From Nelumbo lutea (taxonomy: Eukaryota; Streptophyta; Magnoliopsida; Proteales; Nelumbonaceae): a DNA stretch of 64,000 nt. The stretch lies in assembly GCA_022828595.1 (NCBI GenBank), contig JAKGHH010000003.1, positions 12,214,934 through 12,278,933 of the forward strand. The letters run 5' to 3'. Numbering within the stretch: position 1 is the stretch's first letter; each line of letters starts with the position of its first letter. The notes beneath the pieces are model-generated. The model had not been told where the DNA came from. It made no database searches and was given only the letters and a program-made list of their open reading frames with translations. Both the position numbers and the translations under genes were made by a program. Shown here in pieces: positions 60,701 through 64,000 of this stretch.

Positions 60701-62990
60701 CTCACTCCAACTTGATCTATTTTTCCCTTCAGGGATACAAACTAGCTACTTCTTCCCTCTTCCGAAGTATTCAACCAACACAAGGAACCTTCCCTTTTTG
60801 TTCCATCTTCTTTCAGCAAAGTATCTTCAATCACCTCCTTCTTTGGAACTTTTCCATTCTGCTTCCGTGTCTGTTTGAATTGCCTTTTCCACAAAGTTTC
60901 TGAACCATTCAATCACAGCAGTCCCAACCAGCATAACCATGGCTTTCCGCAACTCCCTGATCTTCAGTGTGATCTTCCCCTTTACTTTACATCTCTCAAA
61001 AAAGAATGCTTTTGCCTCAGCTCTTTGAAATCTACTCCAGGTTGTTATCTCCTCGAACTCCATTCTATCAGGCCTGGTCTCTTAGATCCAAGTTTCTTCC
61101 ACTTTGGATATATTGAAGCTTAAGAGGTGTAGAGGTGATCCTCTAACTAATCAGACTGCATAAAGGCTTTCATCAAGGGAGGTAACCATTTATGGATTTT
61201 TGGGACCGTCAACAGTTGGTCAAAGTCAAAGTCAAGCATTTGACCAACTGGTCCCCACATCTAAGTTTGCTCCAGCAACGAGTGTTTCTGGTTCTCTCAG
61301 GGAAAGTTAAGGTAAGTTCTTTCTTTTTTTTTTTCCCTATTTCTTCAATACAACAGTATTTTGCTCACTTGATGTCCCTCCAAATGAGGTAATAGGGTTC
61401 AACAGTGCTCTCCAAGATTGCAGTCATTGGATGAAAAGGCTCCTTGGATGAATGCCATATGAAAGAATATTTCTCTAGAAAGTAAAATAACTAGACCAAT
61501 GTCAAATGCATATTTTTCTAGAAAGAAATGGAGAATCATTTATTTCACTTGGATTTTAGCCACACAAATCCTGCCCCACAATTGATCTCAATCATAATCC
61601 ATGTTTTGCTTTCAAATGTAAGCTTTACAATTTACATGATTTCTTACCGTCACTTATGTTTCCTCGGTCTTACCCTAGCTCTTCTAGAGATTTCTACTTG
61701 AACCAAGTCACTCACTAGTTGTAGAATCAAACCATCTCAATTAATTGTCGCTCATCTTGTCACCAACTGGCGGCACTCCTTAGTCTTCTCTAGACTCTAA
61801 TAACAATACTTATAATCTTTGTCATTATCATCATCACCATCTAAGCCCGATCACAGGGGTCAACTATCATTTATAATACTGTCCTTTCTAATTTTACCAT
61901 GCATCCATTTCAGCTACACTCATTTTTTTAAACATGTTGCTTCTTGATTGTCCGTCACTCTATTCCAGTAAAACAATTCTAGTATTCAAGTTGTTCGTAA
62001 TGTAGCAGAAAATAAACAAACTTCCCTCCTGTAACATCTCCAGTCAACAGAATTGGACCAAAATAATTTCTAAAGCAGCAAGGTCATTGCCCGAAAAACG
62101 TGTTAATAATATAGAAAAATTCATTATAGAATTGAAACTTTAATGTCATGCTCACTGTTGCTCAATGCACTACTTGTATGTCTCACTTGATCTCTAATTT
62201 GTTGTTACAGGCCATTCTCTCATATTATTTGTTAACAAACAAGAAATATAATCAATGCAACAAATATTTAGATGATAACTGACAAAAAAAGCAAGTTATA
62301 TATTAAAGGTAAAGATCAATACGTACTTGCCGCTCAGTTCCAAGAAACCCTGGCATTAAGAAGTCAAAGAGGGACCATAACTCCAATATGTTGTTCTGAA
62401 AAACAAATTAAATATTTGTCAAAAAGAACCTAGAATTTCAAGATTGCATTTTATTTTCTACCCAACCATTTTAACCATCAATGCCAAGAATAAAACAAAC
62501 CTGTATGGGTGTTCCACTCAATATAAGACGGTGTTCAGCTTTCAACTGTTTCACTGCACCAGTAACCTTAGACTTCGAGTTCTTAATTATATGTCCCTCA
62601 TCCAATATGCAGTAATTCCAGGGAATCTGTCCAAGATAATCAATATCTTTACGGACCACATCATAAGAAGTTATGATAACATTATGCTTATCAAAATGAC
62701 TGCGGAGAGAGATCCGTTCTTGGGCAGAACCAACATACTGGAGAGGAATCACCACAGATGAATCTATGTACTTGTCTATTTCATATACCCAGTGTCCAAC
62801 TAGTGTAGTTGGACAAACAATTAGGGACCAAAGATCCTTGCCATCAATTGAAGAACGACGGTCTACAATGTCAGATGCCACAATAGCCGATGCCTGTAGT
62901 GTTTTACCAAGTCCCATATCATCACATAAGATTCCATGAAGCTTGAAACGCTTCAAGAAAGCTAACCAGTTTATACCCTCTTGTTGATAC
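45707..62990 (-). CDS. BTAF1: TATA-binding-protein-associated factor BTAF1/MOT1 (Swi2/Snf2 ATPase), C-terminal half, ten exons
   Basis: Swi2/Snf2 ATPase that uses ATP to remove TBP from DNA (Arabidopsis BTAF1/RGD3). Exons, minus strand: 62990-62501, 62395-62327, 54868-54764, 54672-54445, 54359-54096, 54001-53952, 50493-50384, 50317-50235, 46221-46009, 45877-45707. All introns begin GT and end AG; the exons sum to 1783 nt and, after one leading base of a split codon, give 593 residues to a TGA at 45707-45709 with no break. Motifs in order: RYQQEGINWL; Walker A DDMGLGKTLQ; DEGH box; LILSGTPIQ; VMPFLLRRTKDEV; HVLIFAQHK-type block; GGLGLNLTSADTLIF; QAMDRAHRLGQ; C-terminal GGLEELWDQSQ..LSQFLAKLNG. 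The DEGH (not DEAH) box and VHRLIMRGTLEEKVM are BTAF1 hallmarks. N-terminal HEAT exons lie beyond the window. Introns reach 7.5, 4.0 and 3.5 kb and are full of transposons. Confidence 0.93.
47521..47757. repeat. Tandem duplication, period 122 bp
   Basis: aaccaatcaccaccc begins units at 47521 and 47643. Both contain gcattggatgctatgttata and gtaggagtgcaaatggacca. It lies inside a BTAF1 intron. The gtaggagtgcaaatgg part resembles a hAT terminus (compare tagaggtgtaaat at 7755), so the source may be a transposon end. Confidence 0.8.
47831..48074. repeat. 66 bp direct repeat, period 178 bp
   Basis: A 66 bp stretch beginning aactgttctttcaacaaaat is identical at 47831-47896 and 48009-48074, with unrelated pyrimidine-rich sequence between. 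BTAF1 intron. Confidence 0.85.
48300..49180. other. Extremely AT-rich intronic block
   Basis: About 880 bp made almost only of A and T with recurrent atttaaat/taattatt motifs, far above the local level. No inverted repeats or frames of note. It lies in the 4.0 kb BTAF1 intron between the exons at 50235 and 46221. Confidence 0.7.
50636..51206. mobile_element. Non-autonomous hAT element (571 bp, ccggttcaaccgg-rich)
   Basis: The left end caatgttcagagaaccagac and the complement of the right end (cagtgtttacaaaaccggac) form the classic hAT CA(G/A)TGTT terminal repeat. Flanks gttttcta (50628-50635) and gtcttcta (51207-51214) agree at 7 of 8, an 8 bp TSD. The right third is packed with aaccggtt-type palindromes, possible subterminal transposase sites. 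It lies in the BTAF1 intron upstream of the 50,384-50,493 exon. Confidence 0.8.
55429..59050 (-). pseudogene. LINE ORF2: endonuclease C-half, RT, zf-RVT, RNase H (frameshifted)
   Basis: In protein order: endonuclease from FNVIRFLNETTNSNHRV onward with TSDHCPVRL near 58,810. RT follows with RSKAPGPDGF, DFRPISLIGSMYKVISK and CKLDLEKAYDLVDWDF. After a frameshift near 57,560 the intact active site LQFVDDLIL follows (Asp-Asp near 57,453-57,458). The thumb has KYLGLPLEGN and GGRITLIKSTL. zf-RVT is CSLCLGNGETVSHLLISC near 56,260. RNase H has LRAEVLALFQGLRWA and SRRSANSLADYLAKQG (55,450-55,720). The first two-thirds of the endonuclease is missing. At least five frame changes occur. Confidence 0.85.
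59051..61063 (-). pseudogene. LINE ORF1 region (frameshifted) fused to the endonuclease remnant
   Basis: The start is MEFEEITTWSRFQRAEAKAF at 61,063. It runs through frames at 60827-61063, 60468-60683, 60206-60520 and 59651-60199 to a Lys/Glu-rich tail (KKANKKLSKNKKKGQE near 59,250). The last ORF1 frame runs straight into FNVIRF of the endonuclease, so a deletion fused ORF1 to ORF2. A 97 bp duplication at 60570-60698 repeats the VNGLGID stretch. Confidence 0.6.
60570..60698. repeat. 32 bp direct repeat, period 97 bp, inside LINE ORF1
   Basis: atcaatacccagaccattca plus twelve more identical bases occurs at 60570-60601 and 60667-60698. On the minus strand it encodes part of FLVNGLGID twice. 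The offset of 97 shifts frame, so one copy must be out of frame. Confidence 0.85.
61140..62326. other. BTAF1 intron sequence between LINE and exon
   Basis: No frame or repeat of note. The stretch at 61,300-61,340 has a T run. This separates the LINE 5' end from the 62327-62395 exon. Confidence 0.4.
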
Positions 62991-63189
62991 CTGGAAGCAA
63001 CAAAAATTATAAACCTCAAAGACCAAACTACAGATCCATTCAATAACACTTCACGTTCTAAATAATGAACAGGAAATATGCATCACCAGGTTCAATGCAA
63101 GAATAAACACAAGATTGAATAAAGATATTTAGGAACCTCAAATTGCATATAAAAATAACACTATTTTCATAATGATCATAATATAATAG

Positions 63190-64000
63190 GTAAAGTGGGC
63201 ACCACCACTTAACCAAGACAGATTCTTTTTCAAATCTCTTACATTCTATGATTCTTTCTTCTTCTCTTTTTTTCCATAGATCTTCTCTGACAGATTACAT
63301 GGTATCAGAGCATAATCTGTCAGAAAGGAATGTAGCTTTCTTTCTGACTCTCTTCTATATTTCATGCCTGATCCCTTCAACAACTTGAAGGACTAGAGAT
63401 CTGATTGATCGTCTCTTTTCTCTCTCCCATTTTGCCTCCTTCTTTGTAAGAGAAAGGTTTATTACTGGGTTGCTTCTGAAGAGATTGAAGCACGTAGAAG
63501 GCTCTGTTGGACTGCAAGGAAAATTTCTTGCTGAGTTCAATCTGGACGGTGTTTGTGGAAGCCTGTTATAGTTCAAGAAGGTGCTGAAAGGTGACCAGAC
63601 CTTGCTTTTGATGCGGGGTTGGTATTTTCTATTTGCTGAAATAAAAACCAGAGTTCTAGCAAGTTTGCTCAGACTGTACTTAATGAGTTACAGTGGCAGT
63701 GGTTGCATGGTGCAAGTATTAGCATGTTGTGAGTAAGTATTTTTTAGATCAGTTTTGACCCTCCCAGAAAGCAGTGGTGCTGTTTTCTTCAATTGTTACA
63801 GTCACGTGCCTGTTTGACCTGAAAAGGAGTGTGTTTGTTATTTAGTGTTGCTGTTTTCCTTTTGGAAGAACAAAGGAGGTTGGAAGTAGTGTTACAGAAG
63901 TATCTTCAGAGGGTTCTGTTAATTCAAACTCTTCTGGAGGGCAAGTTGCTTCTGGTGGTGGAATGGGCAGCATGGGTTTACTTGTGTCCATTGTTCTTCT
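63190..64000 (+). mobile_element. 5' end of a Ty1/Copia element (LTR end, PBS, leader), continues past the window
   Basis: tggtatcagagc at 63300-63311 is the standard Copia primer-binding site (complement of initiator Met tRNA), directly after an LTR-like end ..cagattaca. A 690 bp leader follows on the plus strand, ending near 63,880-64,000 in a Ser/Gly-rich frame (EVSSEGSVNSNSSGGQ) such as Copia Gag N-termini often have. The LTR start is not identified, so the left limit is approximate. It sits in the BTAF1 intron, antisense to the gene. Confidence 0.6.
63300..63311 (+). promoter_or_regulatory. Copia primer-binding site (tRNA-iMet)
   Basis: Exact tggtatcagagc. It lies in the loop of a potential hairpin formed by gacagatta (63289-63297) and taatctgtc (63313-63321). 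Confidence 0.75.

Larger units (their letters stand above)
55330..61130 (-). mobile_element. LINE (L1-type), fairly young, inside a BTAF1 intron in sense orientation
   Basis: The T10 at 55330-55339 marks the poly(A) end. Reading up: RNase H, zf-RVT, RT, a truncated endonuclease, then ORF1. Many domains remain in long frames (353 codons for RT at 57559-58620, 340 codons at 58554-59576), so decay is recent. It is on the same strand as BTAF1 within the 7.5 kb intron between exons 62327 and 54868. No convincing TSD was located because the 5' boundary near 61,130 is unclear. Confidence 0.85.

Noticed and set aside
55213..61175. ggctttcatcaa at 55221 and again at 61155, on both sides of the BTAF1-intron LINE, as a target-site duplication
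   Set aside because: The left copy is about 100 bp away from the poly(T) end, whereas a TSD must touch it. Probably chance.

Overview
The window is nuclear DNA of a flowering plant. The evidence is a GIS/ZFP8-type C2H2 factor with an EAR motif, a plant U-box/ARM ubiquitin ligase, a plant-type intron-rich BTAF1 (MOT1) gene with GT-AG introns, and plant transposons (hAT, Ty3/gypsy with an antisense extra gene, L1-type LINEs, a tRNA-derived SINE, MITEs). The species cannot be fixed from sequence alone; the gene set fits a dicot or early-diverging eudicot with long TE-filled introns.

Layout. 0.8-1.6 kb: C2H2 zinc-finger gene (-). 3.5-7.7 kb: repeat-rich spacer with a LINE ORF1 relic that carries a short, TSD-flanked 5'-truncated LINE. 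7.75-10.07 kb: hAT element with a broken transposase, joined to a DUF4283/CCHC retroelement fragment (-). 11.0-12.5 kb: exact 3 x 495 bp tandem array. 12.9-14.2 kb: single-exon conserved plant gene of unknown function (-). 15.3-15.5 kb: SINE with an 18 bp TSD. 15.6-16.2 kb: minisatellite and low-complexity DNA. 16.48 and 17.47 kb: two orphan exons, P4-ATPase-like and SWIB-like, with preserved splice signals. 19.9-27.4 kb: a complete Ty3/gypsy insertion (TG..CA LTRs, TSD gattt) that has lost protease/RT/RNase H but keeps an open, three-exon antisense gene. 29.2-32.8 kb: decayed LINE (-). 37.0-38.6 kb: PUB40/41-like U-box gene (-). 41.9-43.8 kb: second hAT relic with two MITEs nested in it. 45.7-63.0 kb: 3' half of a BTAF1/MOT1 gene (-), ten exons whose joined frame stays open to the stop (593 residues). 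Its introns hold a hAT MITE, an AT-rich block, a 5.8 kb sense-oriented LINE and, at the right edge, the 5' end of a Copia element (+).

Host genes. Four host loci look functional: the C2H2 repressor-like factor, the unknown 409-residue protein, the U-box E3 ligase and BTAF1 (a Swi2/Snf2 ATPase that removes TBP from DNA). They are not an operon or pathway; each has its own promoter region and all four lie on the minus strand. Much of the rest is layered transposon insertion, which can be ordered in places from TSDs and nesting. The most unusual object is the gypsy element, in which the sense polyprotein is destroyed while the antisense gene keeps its TATA box, introns and frame. No tRNA, rRNA or CRISPR was seen.
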